Positions 1 through 6,992 are shown, counted from the first letter of the stretch. The stretch: 64,000 nt of DNA from Enterobacter cancerogenus (GCA_000773965.1 JRUP01000014.1:62001-126000); one strand, 5' to 3'. The notes: a model not told the origin generated them from the letters alone. Numbers and translations: made by a program.

Positions 1-150
1 CAGAAAAAGCTGGATGGCATGCTGTTTTCCATTCAACTGGCAGAGCCTGATAAAGCGGTTGCTGCTGAAGCGATTGAAACTTACCTGAAATCTCATGCGG
101 AAGCGCTCGGCATGACGTGGGAAGAGTTTTGCATTAAGAACGAGCTTTAA
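1..150 (+). CDS. Hypothetical protein, C-terminal fragment (start outside window)
   Basis: An open frame runs from the first base to a TAA at 148-150, giving 49 residues that end in a helical, acidic tail (GMTWEEFCIKNEL). It is followed by about 150 bp without a gene and a strong rho-independent terminator at 299-345, which fits the 3' end of a real transcription unit. The start lies left of the window. The tail recalls small enterobacterial proteins of unknown function, but I cannot name a family with confidence. Confidence 0.6.
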   Translation, partial: QKKLDGMLFSIQLAEPDKAVAAEAIETYLKSHAEALGMTWEEFCIKNEL

Positions 151-298
151 GCGCAACGGCCCTAAAAATATATCTCAAACACACCTCCAACCACACAAAT
201 CGGCAAGGAAAAAGTTGTACAATCCCGAATAAGTTGTATAACTTGTATCTGACGGCTTCGGTCGTAGATTGTCCTTGAACGAAGGTGCTATTGCGCCG

Positions 299-345
299 CC
301 TCTGGAGGAGTTGCTGGATTTCCCCTCCAGAGGTAGTATTTTTTC
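299..345 (+). terminator. Rho-independent terminator
   Basis: A perfect 10-bp stem, CCTCTGGAGG (299-308) against CCTCCAGAGG (324-333), is followed by a short T-rich tract at 338-344. The tract is on the + strand, so it most likely ends the transcript of the truncated gene at the left edge. Confidence 0.75.
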
Positions 346-347
346 CG

Positions 348-641
348 CTATCCTTCTCGCTCGACCCCCTTCACTTCGACATAACGCGCAACGGCCAGCA
401 GCCGATTAATGTGTGTCAGCAGCAGATCCACATCTGACTGGAGGAACTGCTCACCAGAGCGCGATGCTGTAACAATGGCATCCTGCACGGTTTCAGTAAT
501 GGTAAGCGTGTTGTCTTCTTTAGCCTGAATCAGTAATGCCGCCAGTAACAGCGACTGCGCTTCAACCTGCGCCACCAGCTCTTTTGCTTCGGTATCCATC
601 TTTGCCATTTTCAGCAGAATATCGATCACCAGTTGCCGCAT
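348..641 (-). CDS. iraP: IraP-like anti-adaptor protein
   Basis: This 97-residue protein begins MRQLVIDILLKMAK and continues with KELVAQVEA. That pattern matches the N-terminal helix of enterobacterial IraP (E. coli IraP: 86 residues, with KELCAQVEA in the same place). It is mostly helical and acidic. IraP binds the response regulator RssB and so blocks delivery of sigma-S to ClpXP, stabilising sigma-S during phosphate starvation. It stands alone, ending beside the + strand terminator at 299-345. The identification rests on the N-terminal half; the C-terminal half is more divergent and about 10 residues longer than in E. coli. Confidence 0.75.
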   Translation of the reverse strand: MRQLVIDILLKMAKMDTEAKELVAQVEAQSLLLAALLIQAKEDNTLTITETVQDAIVTASRSGEQFLQSDVDLLLTHINRLLAVARYVEVKGVEREG

Positions 642-752
642 ATTACCCCCCTAATAAGTCCATTTCCCTGTGTAACGCTGTTGAGTATCAGCGCAAAAGC
701 GGTGCTGCGCCTGCCAGAAACAAAAAAATTTAGCAGCGCAACGGTTCATCGC

Positions 753-780
753 TTGCCACTGGTTTTATTTACAGTAATAT
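753..780 (+). promoter_or_regulatory. SOS promoter: sigma-70 elements with an embedded LexA box
   Basis: TTGCCA (753-758) and TAATAT (775-780) are separated by 16 bp. Between them lies CTGG-N8-ACAG (759-774), flanked by A and TA, which matches the LexA consensus CTGT-N8-ACAG at seven of eight fixed bases. A repressor bound here would sit on the RNA polymerase footprint. The -10 covers an apparent in-frame ATG at 779, so that ATG cannot lie in this promoter's mRNA, and translation should start at 812. Confidence 0.8.
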
Positions 781-811
781 GACGCACCCGCTTGATGAAT
801 GGAATGCCCTG

Positions 812-1051
812 ATGTTTGTGGAGTTGATTTACGATAAACGCAACGTTGCCGGTCTGCCGGGCGCGCGTGAGATGATTTTGCAGGAACTTGAAAAGCGCGT
901 ACAACGCGTGTTTCCCGATGTTGAGGTGCGCGTTAAACCGATGGAACGCAACGCTATCGATACCGATTTAAGTAAGAACGACAAAGCGACAGTGGCACGT
1001 ATTGTCGAAGAGATGTTCGATGAAGCCGAAATGTGGCTGGTGGCCGAGTAA
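812..1051 (+). CDS. DinI-family SOS-response protein
   Basis: A 79-residue protein of the DinI/MsgA (ImpC) family. The N-terminal strand is MFVELIYDKRN, then a helix, VFPDVEVRVKP, and the acidic C-terminal helix ending EEMFDEAEMWLVAE that is typical of the family. DinI-like proteins bind RecA and modulate RecA filaments and LexA/UmuD cleavage. I chose the ATG at 812 over the one at 779 for two reasons: family members begin with MFVEL, and the 779 ATG overlaps the promoter -10. The SOS promoter upstream predicts DNA-damage induction. It lies beside a CI-like repressor cassette, where DinI homologues are common in prophage remnants, but it could equally be chromosomal. Confidence 0.87.
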   Translation: MFVELIYDKRNVAGLPGAREMILQELEKRVQRVFPDVEVRVKPMERNAIDTDLSKNDKATVARIVEEMFDEAEMWLVAE

Positions 1052-1070
1052 GCCACCAGCGCGAGGGAAC

Positions 1071-1337
1071 TCAGCTTTCTTGTTCGCTGTGATTGATGGC
1101 GATCTCTAAATCCTGAATCGCCAGCTCGATATCATCTAACAGCTGTCCCTGCTTGTTAAGTAGCGTGTCAAAACGTCCTGCGTACTCTTTGTCTTTGTAC
1201 TCGCCTGCATCAAATGCCAACCAGTGGCTGGATAGCGTCTCAGTATTGGTCTGCGCATAGTGACGCATCTCTTTTAACTGGGAGGTGACATCACGCAGGT
1301 AGTCAGTTTTGGTTTTGATTGCCTCTGTATCACTCAT
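1071..1337 (-). CDS. Small helical protein of unknown function
   Basis: An 88-residue acidic protein (MSDTEAIKTKTDYL...) dominated by predicted amphipathic helices and coiled-coil spacing (LKEMRHYAQ, LLNKQGQLLDDIEL, IQDLEIAI). There is no signal peptide or membrane segment. A good ribosome-binding site (AAGGAAG, 5 bases before the ATG) supports translation. It converges on the DinI-family gene with only 19 bp between the two stops. I do not recognise the family. Compact size and helical content would suit a regulator or chaperone-like adaptor, but that is a guess. Confidence 0.6.
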   Translation of the reverse strand: MSDTEAIKTKTDYLRDVTSQLKEMRHYAQTNTETLSSHWLAFDAGEYKDKEYAGRFDTLLNKQGQLLDDIELAIQDLEIAINHSEQES

Positions 1338-1436
1338 GCTATCTTCCTTTTCGCTAATTAAACCCGTTTAAATAACGTTTGAATGATTAAAGTTAGTAGA
1401 AAATAGCGAGACCGCATTAAGAATAATCGGAAGATG

Positions 1437-1460
1437 GAAAGGCGACCCGAAGGCCGCCTG
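1437..1460 (-). terminator. Terminator hairpin with UUCG loop
   Basis: Read on the minus strand this is AGGCGGCC-TTCG-GGTCGCCT, an eight-pair stem with one G-T wobble and the very stable UUCG tetraloop, followed by a short TTT. It lies directly after the stop of the low-complexity gene at 1465 and probably ends the three-gene leftward cassette. Confidence 0.65.
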
Positions 1461-1464
1461 AGCA

Positions 1465-2133
1465 TTACAAATATTTGCGCGCGAGGGCGATTAGCTCATC
1501 CTTAGCCGCCGCACCTAGCTTCTCAACCCCACTTTCAACAAAGTTAAATGCCTGAGTAAAGTCCTTCACGCTGGCGTTGATGTCCTGACTGACAGCATCC
1601 GTAATGACTCCCACGGCAGGTTGCTCAGCGAGAATCCCGACGGTAGAAGCCGATGACGGCCCAGCGCTGGCAGAACCGTTGGCCAGAGGATCGGGCGTGG
1701 CCAACTGCTGGGTGAGATCCGTTGCATCCGCCGCCACTTGTGCCTCGCTGCCAGCGTTCGCGGCTAACGTTGAGGTGTCCAATGCGGGCACGTTGCTTGC
1801 TGTCAACGACGAGACGTCCGGAGCTGGCGTATTGCTCTCAGCGGGCGTTGAGACGTCAGGTGCTGGCGCACTGCTCACCGCTGACGTTGTGCCTACCTGT
1901 CCTGCTGCACTGCTCACGGCTGCCGTTGAGGCGTCCGCAGCGGGCGCACTGCTTGCCACCGGCACAGCCACCTCATTAGCAAAACTCTCTAACGGTGACA
2001 GCGTGCTGGCATCCGGTGTTGCAGTTGTTGCACTATTTTCGATTACAGTTTGGTCGCTCATAATTTTCTCCTTCTTGCTTAATAAAGACCGCAGTCGGCC
2101 GAAGCTGCCTGCAATCCGCTCGGTAATACTCAT
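1465..2133 (-). CDS. Ala/Ser/Thr-rich low-complexity protein, third gene of the repressor-linked cassette
   Basis: A 222-residue protein (start at 2133) with a short basic helix (GRLRSLLSKKEK). A long stretch of loose repeats of the type APDVSTPAESN follows, built from Ala, Ser, Thr, Pro and Val. A helical C-terminus follows (VKDFTQAFNFVESGVEKL ... ELIALARKYL). Two in-frame starts each have a strong ribosome-binding site: AAGGAGG five bases before the ATG at 2133, and AAGGAG seven bases before the ATG at 2061 (MSDQTVIEN). Two products differing by a 24-residue basic N-terminus are therefore possible. No catalytic motif is visible. The middle could act as a flexible linker or surface-exposed stalk; the function is unknown. 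Confidence 0.55.
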   Translation of the reverse strand: MSITERIAGSFGRLRSLLSKKEKIMSDQTVIENSATTATPDASTLSPLESFANEVAVPVASSAPAADASTAAVSSAAGQVGTTSAVSSAPAPDVSTPAESNTPAPDVSSLTASNVPALDTSTLAANAGSEAQVAADATDLTQQLATPDPLANGSASAGPSSASTVGILAEQPAVGVITDAVSQDINASVKDFTQAFNFVESGVEKLGAAAKDELIALARKYL

Positions 2134-2143
2134 CATGGCCTCC

Positions 2144-2473
2144 TTAATGCGTCGATTCGGGTGGCGCGTCTTCCCCCACAACCTGCTTCACTTTGTCCGC
2201 TGTCTTGTTCGCGGTGCGGTCCGGCAAGCCGTCGAGTTTTTTCTGCAGCGTCACTAACTGGCTGGTCAGTTCCGCCACCCGCGCTTCCCGCCGATCGGAA
2301 ATCGCACGGTACTGCTGTCGGATATCCTCCACCCGTCGGTTGGCGCTGTTATTCACGAACACGAACATAATGGTCATCGCCACACACAGCAGCGACAGCA
2401 TCAGCAGCAGACCGCCCAGCAGTAGCTGACGCCGATGGCCGCGTACTGAAAATTCACTGTTTATCTGCACCAT
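2144..2473 (-). CDS. Single-pass membrane protein with coiled coil (spanin-like architecture)
   Basis: A 109-residue protein with a short N-terminus, one strong transmembrane segment at about residues 19-41 (LLLGGLLLMLSLLCVAMTI), then a charged heptad-like helix (RQQYRAISDRREARVAELTSQ) up to about residue 85 and a Pro-rich tail. An N-terminal anchor plus a periplasmic coiled coil is the layout of phage inner-membrane spanins (Rz type), though I see no sequence signature to prove it. It overlaps the preceding gene by 20 bp and ends 11 bp before the next gene's start, so the three are probably translated from one mRNA driven from 2844-2987. Confidence 0.6.
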   Translation of the reverse strand: MVQINSEFSVRGHRRQLLLGGLLLMLSLLCVAMTIMFVFVNNSANRRVEDIRQQYRAISDRREARVAELTSQLVTLQKKLDGLPDRTANKTADKVKQVVGEDAPPESTH

Positions 2474-2843
2474 CGCGACTCTCCTCTAAAGTGGTGATCA
2501 GTTGATTGATCTGACTGCGGAATTTATCGCTGTGATCAGATTCCGTGGTGGCTAACAGAATGCCCAACGCGTTCTTAATCAGCCGTAGATCGGTCTCCAG
2601 CGAAGAGATGCGCCGCAGGTTTTTGTCGTGGCGAATACGCAGGTCATCGTTCTCCTGGCGCATCAGCGCATGGCTCTCTTTGAGAAGCATCACCTGCTCT
2701 TTATAGCTGGTGATGATCTCGCCGCCGGCGCGATTGCTGGTGACGATGGCCGCGATGCCGGCCATTAAGGGTTTCCAGAACACAGCTGCCGCACCGCCAC
2801 CGAGAAGTAGCGCACCGACGCTGGTCACCAAACTACTTTCCAT
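2454..2843 (-). CDS. Membrane-anchored coiled-coil protein, first gene of the repressor-linked cassette
   Basis: A 129-residue protein. The first 35 residues are hydrophobic and Gly/Ala-rich (VGALLLGGGAAAVFW ... MAGIAAIVTS), enough for one or a tight pair of membrane segments. A long charged helix follows at about residues 45-120 (YKEQVMLLKESHALMRQEND, then RRISSLETDLRLIK). It is the first gene leftward from the two-operator promoter region and faces the CI-like repressor at 2988. This resembles the small holin- or adaptor-type membrane proteins of phages, but I recognise no specific family. Confidence 0.6.
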   Translation of the reverse strand: MESSLVTSVGALLLGGGAAAVFWKPLMAGIAAIVTSNRAGGEIITSYKEQVMLLKESHALMRQENDDLRIRHDKNLRRISSLETDLRLIKNALGILLATTESDHSDKFRSQINQLITTLEESRDGADKQ

Positions 2844-2925
2844 GCCTCACCTCTCTTCACTGGCAAGGGATCCGCCCGAGAAACATGTTGTCCGCCCTTG
2901 CCAGTTGCGCGGCCAACATCAGAAT

Positions 2926-2963
2926 TTAAGTTTACTTTAATTAATGAATTTAAGTATACTTAA
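2926..2963. promoter_or_regulatory. Twin palindromic operators in the divergent promoter
   Basis: A perfect 14-bp palindrome TTAAGTATACTTAA (2950-2963) has a near copy TTAAGTTTACTTTA at 2926-2939, centred 24 bp away. TTTACT (2931-2936) and TATACT (2955-2960) are spaced 18 bp and would form a rightward -35/-10 for the repressor gene. Both elements sit inside the palindromes. The arrangement is that of a CI-type repressor governing its own gene and the leftward cassette. Confidence 0.7.
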
Positions 2964-2987
2964 GTAAAACCCAGCGGAGTTGTCAAG

Positions 2988-3635
2988 ATGATGAAAAAAG
3001 AATCTGCAGGTGAACGCATTCGCAGCCGTCGTAAAGCGCTAAAGCTCACGCAGTTAGTGGTGGCAAGTGGCATTGGCGTATCACATGTCGCTGTTTCACA
3101 ATGGGAAAAAGATGAGACGGTCCCGCGCGGCGAGAACCTGTTGCGGCTGGCAGAACTGCTGCAATGTACGGCAGCTTGGATAATTGATGGCGAGGGCGAG
3201 GTGTTTACCGCCCCGCTTAACGTCAGTGATGTCAGTGCTCTGCCGTTGATCACTCTGGCGCAAGCGGTTGCGTGGATGCAGGAGCAACGCTTATTGATTC
3301 AGCAGCAGGCGATCCGCTTTCTCTACAGCGATAGCAGACTGAGTGAATCAGCGTTGGCGATCACCCTTGAGGATAACGCCATGCAACCTGACTACCGACC
3401 CGGCGACACGCTGATATTCGATCCTGCCGTTGATCCACAACCGGGTGATGTGGTGCTGGCACACATCAATGGCGTGGCGCAGGTGCGCATTTATCGTTTG
3501 ATGGCCGAGCAGCACGACGAACAAATTTTCTCGTTGCGGCCGTTAAATGATGACTTCCCCGCGCAGACATCGTCGGAGAAAAAGATTGAATTAATCGGAA
3601 CTATGATGGAAATGCGCCGCTATCGCGCCAGATAA
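2988..3635 (+). CDS. CI-like repressor (HTH_XRE + S24-type domain) lacking the protease dyad
   Basis: A 215-residue protein with an N-terminal XRE helix-turn-helix (about residues 8-65: RIRSRRKALKLTQ, then GVSHVAVSQWEKDE). The C-terminal S24/LexA-like dimerisation fold spans about 120-213 (DYRPGDTLIFDPAV, PQPGDVVLAHI, FSLRPLNDDFP). In LexA, UmuD and lambda CI the catalytic Ser is in a (G/N)SM motif and the Lys follows about 37-43 residues later. Here the motif is NAM (Ala131), and the Lys position is Arg167 in VAQVRIYRL. Self-cleavage on RecA activation should be impossible, so de-repression needs another signal. The gene lies divergent to the three-gene membrane cassette, with two palindromic operators between. 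Confidence 0.85.
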   Translation: MMKKESAGERIRSRRKALKLTQLVVASGIGVSHVAVSQWEKDETVPRGENLLRLAELLQCTAAWIIDGEGEVFTAPLNVSDVSALPLITLAQAVAWMQEQRLLIQQQAIRFLYSDSRLSESALAITLEDNAMQPDYRPGDTLIFDPAVDPQPGDVVLAHINGVAQVRIYRLMAEQHDEQIFSLRPLNDDFPAQTSSEKKIELIGTMMEMRRYRAR

Positions 3636-3643
3636 GAGAATGC

Positions 3644-3666
3644 AAAAAACCCGCCTATGAGCGGGT
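3644..3666 (-). terminator. Rho-independent terminator
   Basis: Stem ACCCGC (3649-3654) with GCGGGT (3661-3666) is preceded on the + strand by six A residues (3644-3649), which read as a U-tract on the minus strand. It ends the small leftward gene at 3693-3941 and lies 8 bp beyond the stop of the convergent repressor gene. Confidence 0.7.
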
Positions 3667-3692
3667 CAAAACCAGCAAAACTACGGCAATTA

Positions 3693-3941
3693 TTACAAAA
3701 CGTCGGTCAGATGATCGACGACAACCCTCCCGTGCACATCCTTCTGCGTAATACGATAGTTAACGTTATAAGAGCGGCGGTTGCAGAGCTTATCAAACAG
3801 CGTCACGCTGCCTTTTTGCCTGCCGTCTACGCTAATAATATGCCATTCAGTGACATCTTCCTGACCGCGGTTGTTGAGTCTTAACACGCTCTGTTCAACT
3901 AAACGGTCGCTATCATCAATCTTTAAATAGTCGCGTAACAT
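3693..3941 (-). CDS. Small hypothetical protein
   Basis: An 82-residue protein beginning MLRDYLKIDDSDRLVEQSVL. Its alternating strand-like segments (EWHIISVDGR, GSVTLFD, SYNVNYRIT, HGRVVVDHL) suggest a small beta-rich domain. I chose the ATG at 3941 because AGAGG lies eight bases upstream; an in-frame GTG at 3950 overlaps that site. It is a single leftward gene with its own terminator. No membrane segment, Cys pair or known motif is seen, and I do not recognise the family. Confidence 0.6.
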   Translation of the reverse strand: MLRDYLKIDDSDRLVEQSVLRLNNRGQEDVTEWHIISVDGRQKGSVTLFDKLCNRRSYNVNYRITQKDVHGRVVVDHLTDVL

Positions 3942-4188
3942 TATGCTCACCTCTGGTTAACGAGGGTCAAGATACGCTTTTTATTTATCCATTCAATCGA
4001 AATTATTTATCGTAAATACTCCCCCGGTGCAATTAATTAACAATTCGATTTGACGCCGTTTCGCTAGCCGTTTCGGTTAACTCATTAATTGGAAAATAGT
4101 TTACGATTCGAGTCTATATTGGTGGACAGCCCCCGCCCCAGGCCTGCTACTGTAGGCCCCACAATAAAATGCTGTCCGGACAATCGCT

Positions 4189-5400
4189 ATGCTTACCACC
4201 ATCATTTATCGCAGTCACCTCCATGACCATGTTCCTATCAAAACACTTGAAGACATGGTGACCAAAGCGAATAACAAAAACAGCTCGCACGATGTCACAG
4301 GCATTCTGCTTTTTGATGGACTGCACTTCTTTCAGTTACTTGAAGGGCCCCGTGACGCTGTGCAGGGTATTTATGATCGCATTTGCCTGGACGCCCGCCA
4401 CCACAATCTGGTGGAGTTGATGCATGATTTTGCCCCCGCTCGCCGCTTTGGCAAAGTGGGTATGGAGCTGTTTGATTTACGCGAGCATGATAAATCCATG
4501 GTGCTGCAAGCCGTGTTAGACAAAGGCACCTCGCGCTATCAACTGACCTACGATGATCGCGCGTTGCAGTTCCTGCGCACCTTTGTTATCGCTCGTGATA
4601 AAGAGAACTATTTTGAAATCCCCGCAGCCAGCACATGGGAATTTATTGCGGATGAGCCATCTCGTACCCTTCAGAATGAAGTCATTGACTCACTGAAAGA
4701 GTGCCACTTCGCCTTTCAGCCGATTATCGACCCGTTTGCACGCCGCGTGGCATCGTATGAGGCGTTAATCCGTACCCCGAATGGCGGTTCACCAGGTGAA
4801 TATTTTTCGGCCTTCGGTGGCGAGGCTGTTTATCATGCGGATATTCAATCTAAAAAACTGGCGTTCGAACTGGCGAAAAAATTAGGTATTGGCGAACACA
4901 GTATCTCCATCAACCTGCTGCCAATGTCCCTGGTCACGGTTCCTGATGCGGTGGAGTTTCTGCTGACGCAGATTGAAGCCAATGGTTTGGTCCCCGAGCA
5001 GGTGATTGTTGAAGTCACAGAAAATGAGATCATCTCGCGCACCGATGAGTTTGCGGCACAGGTGCGCAAACTGAAATCGGCGGGTATCAGCCTGGCCCTG
5101 GATGATTTTGGCGCGGGCTTTGCTGGCCTGTCACTGTTATCAAGATTCCAGCCGGACAAAATTAAGATTGACCGTGAGCTGATTAGCGATGTGCACAAAA
5201 GCGGTCCTAAACAGGCCATTTTGCATGCCATCATTAAGTGCTGTAACTCGCTGGAGATTGCGGTGATTGCAGAGGGCGTGGAGAAAGCCGAGGAGTGGAT
5301 GTGGCTGGAAGCGGCAGGCATTAGCCAGTTCCAGGGGTATCTGTTCGCGCGTCCGCAATTAAATGGTTTACCGGCTATCGCCTGGCCGGAAATCAAATAG
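4189..5400 (+). CDS. bluF: BLUF-EAL blue-light-responsive protein with intact EAL motifs
   Basis: 403 residues, the same length as E. coli BluF (YcgF) and collinear with it. The N-terminal BLUF domain (1-95) has the flavin-site Tyr7, Asn31 and Gln49 (GLHFFQLLEG). A linker follows, then an EAL domain (about 155-400). In E. coli BluF the EAL domain is degenerate and binds the MerR-type repressor BluR instead of hydrolysing c-di-GMP. Here the catalytic signatures are present: YEALIR (Glu191), SINLLP, VEVTENE, LALDDFGAGF (Asp305-Asp306), KIKIDRE, AEGVE (Glu362) and FQGYLFARP. The protein may therefore be a true light-regulated phosphodiesterase. No bluR-like gene is adjacent. A bidirectional terminator follows. 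Confidence 0.93.
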   Translation: MLTTIIYRSHLHDHVPIKTLEDMVTKANNKNSSHDVTGILLFDGLHFFQLLEGPRDAVQGIYDRICLDARHHNLVELMHDFAPARRFGKVGMELFDLREHDKSMVLQAVLDKGTSRYQLTYDDRALQFLRTFVIARDKENYFEIPAASTWEFIADEPSRTLQNEVIDSLKECHFAFQPIIDPFARRVASYEALIRTPNGGSPGEYFSAFGGEAVYHADIQSKKLAFELAKKLGIGEHSISINLLPMSLVTVPDAVEFLLTQIEANGLVPEQVIVEVTENEIISRTDEFAAQVRKLKSAGISLALDDFGAGFAGLSLLSRFQPDKIKIDRELISDVHKSGPKQAILHAIIKCCNSLEIAVIAEGVEKAEEWMWLEAAGISQFQGYLFARPQLNGLPAIAWPEIK

Positions 5401-5418
5401 CGAACGGTTAGAGAGAAT

Positions 5419-5447
5419 AAAAAAACCGCCTTTAACCGGCGGTTTTT
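5419..5447. terminator. Bidirectional terminator
   Basis: AAACCGCC (5423-5430) pairs with GGCGGTTT (5439-5446). The stem has an A-run on its left and TTTTT on its right, so it works in both directions, between the convergent bluF and the small gene at 5452. Confidence 0.8.
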
Positions 5448-5451
5448 GCAT

Positions 5452-5673
5452 TTAAAGCGGGAAGTAACCCGGTGGTAATAATCGATCGCTGATGACCTGG
5501 TAGTTCATCAACTTAAAAGAACTTAAGGTGATGGGCACGGCAACGCAGGGACGGTACCAGCCAAATTGCTTTATATATCGCCAGACTTCTGGTGGGTTAT
5601 CTTTATCTCTAACCCAGTAATAACCTTCTTTCATTCTTACACGCTTCTTGTCGCTGCAGCACTTACTCAACAC
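5452..5673 (-). CDS. Small hypothetical protein (YYWVR motif)
   Basis: The frame encodes up to 73 residues. The recognisable part starts at an internal ATG at 5634: MKEGYYWVRDKDNPPEVWRY and onward, 60 residues rich in Trp, Tyr and Pro. The upstream extension has three Cys-rich codons and begins with GTG/TTG close to a GAGGAG ribosome-binding site, so either start is possible. The GYYWVR opening resembles small proteins that occur in phages and enterobacterial genomes. I cannot assign a function. Confidence 0.5.
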   Translation of the reverse strand: MLSKCCSDKKRVRMKEGYYWVRDKDNPPEVWRYIKQFGWYRPCVAVPITLSSFKLMNYQVISDRLLPPGYFPL

Positions 5674-5830
5674 TCCTCAACGCCTCGCGTGATGCGCATG
5701 TTGCACACCGAGTTCCCTGCTCTGACGAATGCTTACCTAAGGCCCACACTTTAGCATATCGAGCGCGCAATTGATCAGTAAGTGATTGTTTTATTTAGCG
5801 CTTCGCTTATCGACACCGATATTAACGCCA

Positions 5831-5853
5831 TAAAAAAAGCCGCATTCGCGGCT
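5831..5853 (-). terminator. Rho-independent terminator
   Basis: GCCGC-ATTC-GCGGC preceded by seven A residues on the + strand gives a stem plus U-tract on the minus strand, just past the stop of the ynfC-type lipoprotein gene. Confidence 0.75.
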
Positions 5854-5863
5854 TAATCAGGCA

Positions 5864-6571
5864 TCAATAATAGGTGACATCAATGGTGCCGTACTGCCTG
5901 TCCGTGACTTGCCCTTCGGCATCAGTGGTTACGGTATCGCAACGGAAAGGAACATCATTCTTATACTGGCATTGCGTGGTAACCGTCTTGCTTTGCTCGT
6001 TTCTTTGCACCGTCGTCACCACATCGGATATCTTTTTTGCGTCCGTATCATGTTTGGCACTGGCGCGTGACACTTCCTCATCGCCCTTCTTAATACTCAA
6101 CAGCGTCATATCACCGACGTTATTGTAGGTCAGATGGAATTTAACATCGGAGGCGGGAGAGGAGATTTGATCAACCCAACCCTGCTCGTTATAGCCAATA
6201 TCCACCGCCATGCTGGGAGTGACTTTTTTTATTACCGCGCACTGCTTATTCAGCGTGACGACCACATCCTGACCGTTCTCTGTGCCAGTCAGTTTATCGC
6301 CTTCCCGCGTCACTTCGGTGATCTCTCCGGATTTATCAATGGATTTCACATGGGCAATACAGCCTTGCCCATCGAAGGCGATATCGACATCAAAGATTGG
6401 CGTGTCGTCGGCGCTAAAAAGGCGCTGATGCGTGCTTTTGACTTTGCCGGGAATGGCTTCGAACTGATAGAGGTAAGCGTAATTTTTCATCTGCGGTGCA
6501 AAGTCCGCATTTTTATTATCACAGCCGGATAGCATGATCGTTGCCATCAACAGCAGCAGGGTGGGCTTCAC
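5864..6571 (-). CDS. ynfC: YnfC-family (UPF0257) lipoprotein
   Basis: A 235-residue protein with a lipoprotein signal peptide ending in LSGC at residues 14-17, so it should be lipidated on Cys17. Asp18 follows, which in E. coli favours retention in the inner membrane (Lol avoidance). The length and the closing TIDVTYY match E. coli YnfC (236 residues, ending NTIDYY), and two later Cys-containing strands are also conserved. The family's role is unknown. It is a single gene, leftward, with its own terminator, and stands between bluF and the flagellar cluster. Confidence 0.85.
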   Translation of the reverse strand: MKPTLLLLMATIMLSGCDNKNADFAPQMKNYAYLYQFEAIPGKVKSTHQRLFSADDTPIFDVDIAFDGQGCIAHVKSIDKSGEITEVTREGDKLTGTENGQDVVVTLNKQCAVIKKVTPSMAVDIGYNEQGWVDQISSPASDVKFHLTYNNVGDMTLLSIKKGDEEVSRASAKHDTDAKKISDVVTTVQRNEQSKTVTTQCQYKNDVPFRCDTVTTDAEGQVTDRQYGTIDVTYY

Positions 6572-6680
6572 GTGAGAATCCTCTTCTCGATATACGCGGT
6601 GTGTCAGGCCAGCATCATGCCGCTGTTACTGAAAAAGATAAATGCTTTCCCACCTGACACCGCAACAATCTTTGCAGCCA

Positions 6681-6992
6681 CTACACCTGCATATTCATGA
6701 TATCGGTGTACGCCGATACCAGTTTGTTACGCACCTGAATCCCCATTTGCATGGAAATGGAGGATTTCTGCAGATCGACCATCACATCGTTTAACTGGAT
6801 GCCCGGTTTGCCCATTTCAAAATCCTGCGCCTGGGTGCGAGCTGCGGTTTGCGTGTCGCTGATCTTATCCAGTGCTGCTTTCATGGTGGCACCAAAATCT
6901 ACCTGATTGGTTGACTCGGCCTGCTTGCCGCTGGCCTGTAACGACGTTAACTGCAGCTGCTGCAACACACCATCAATTGCCTGAATCGACAT
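6681..6992 (-). CDS. fliE: Flagellar hook-basal body protein FliE
   Basis: 103 residues, the family's usual length. The conserved C-terminal half ([19 protein letters not shown], then [17 protein letters not shown]) packs as the helical junction between the MS ring and the proximal rod. FliE is exported by the flagellar type III system and is needed for rod assembly. As in E. coli it is transcribed alone and divergently from fliF, with about 235 bp between the two starts. GAGGT lies seven bases before the ATG. Confidence 0.97.
   Translation of the reverse strand: MSIQAIDGVLQQLQLTSLQASGKQAESTNQVDFGATMKAALDKISDTQTAARTQAQDFEMGKPGIQLNDVMVDLQKSSISMQMGIQVRNKLVSAYTDIMNMQV

Noticed and set aside
1604..2257. 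A 217-codon rightward frame
   Set aside because: It is antisense to the low-complexity Ala/Ser/Thr gene, whose repetitive composition keeps several frames open. The leftward frame has two good ribosome-binding sites and the rightward one has none.
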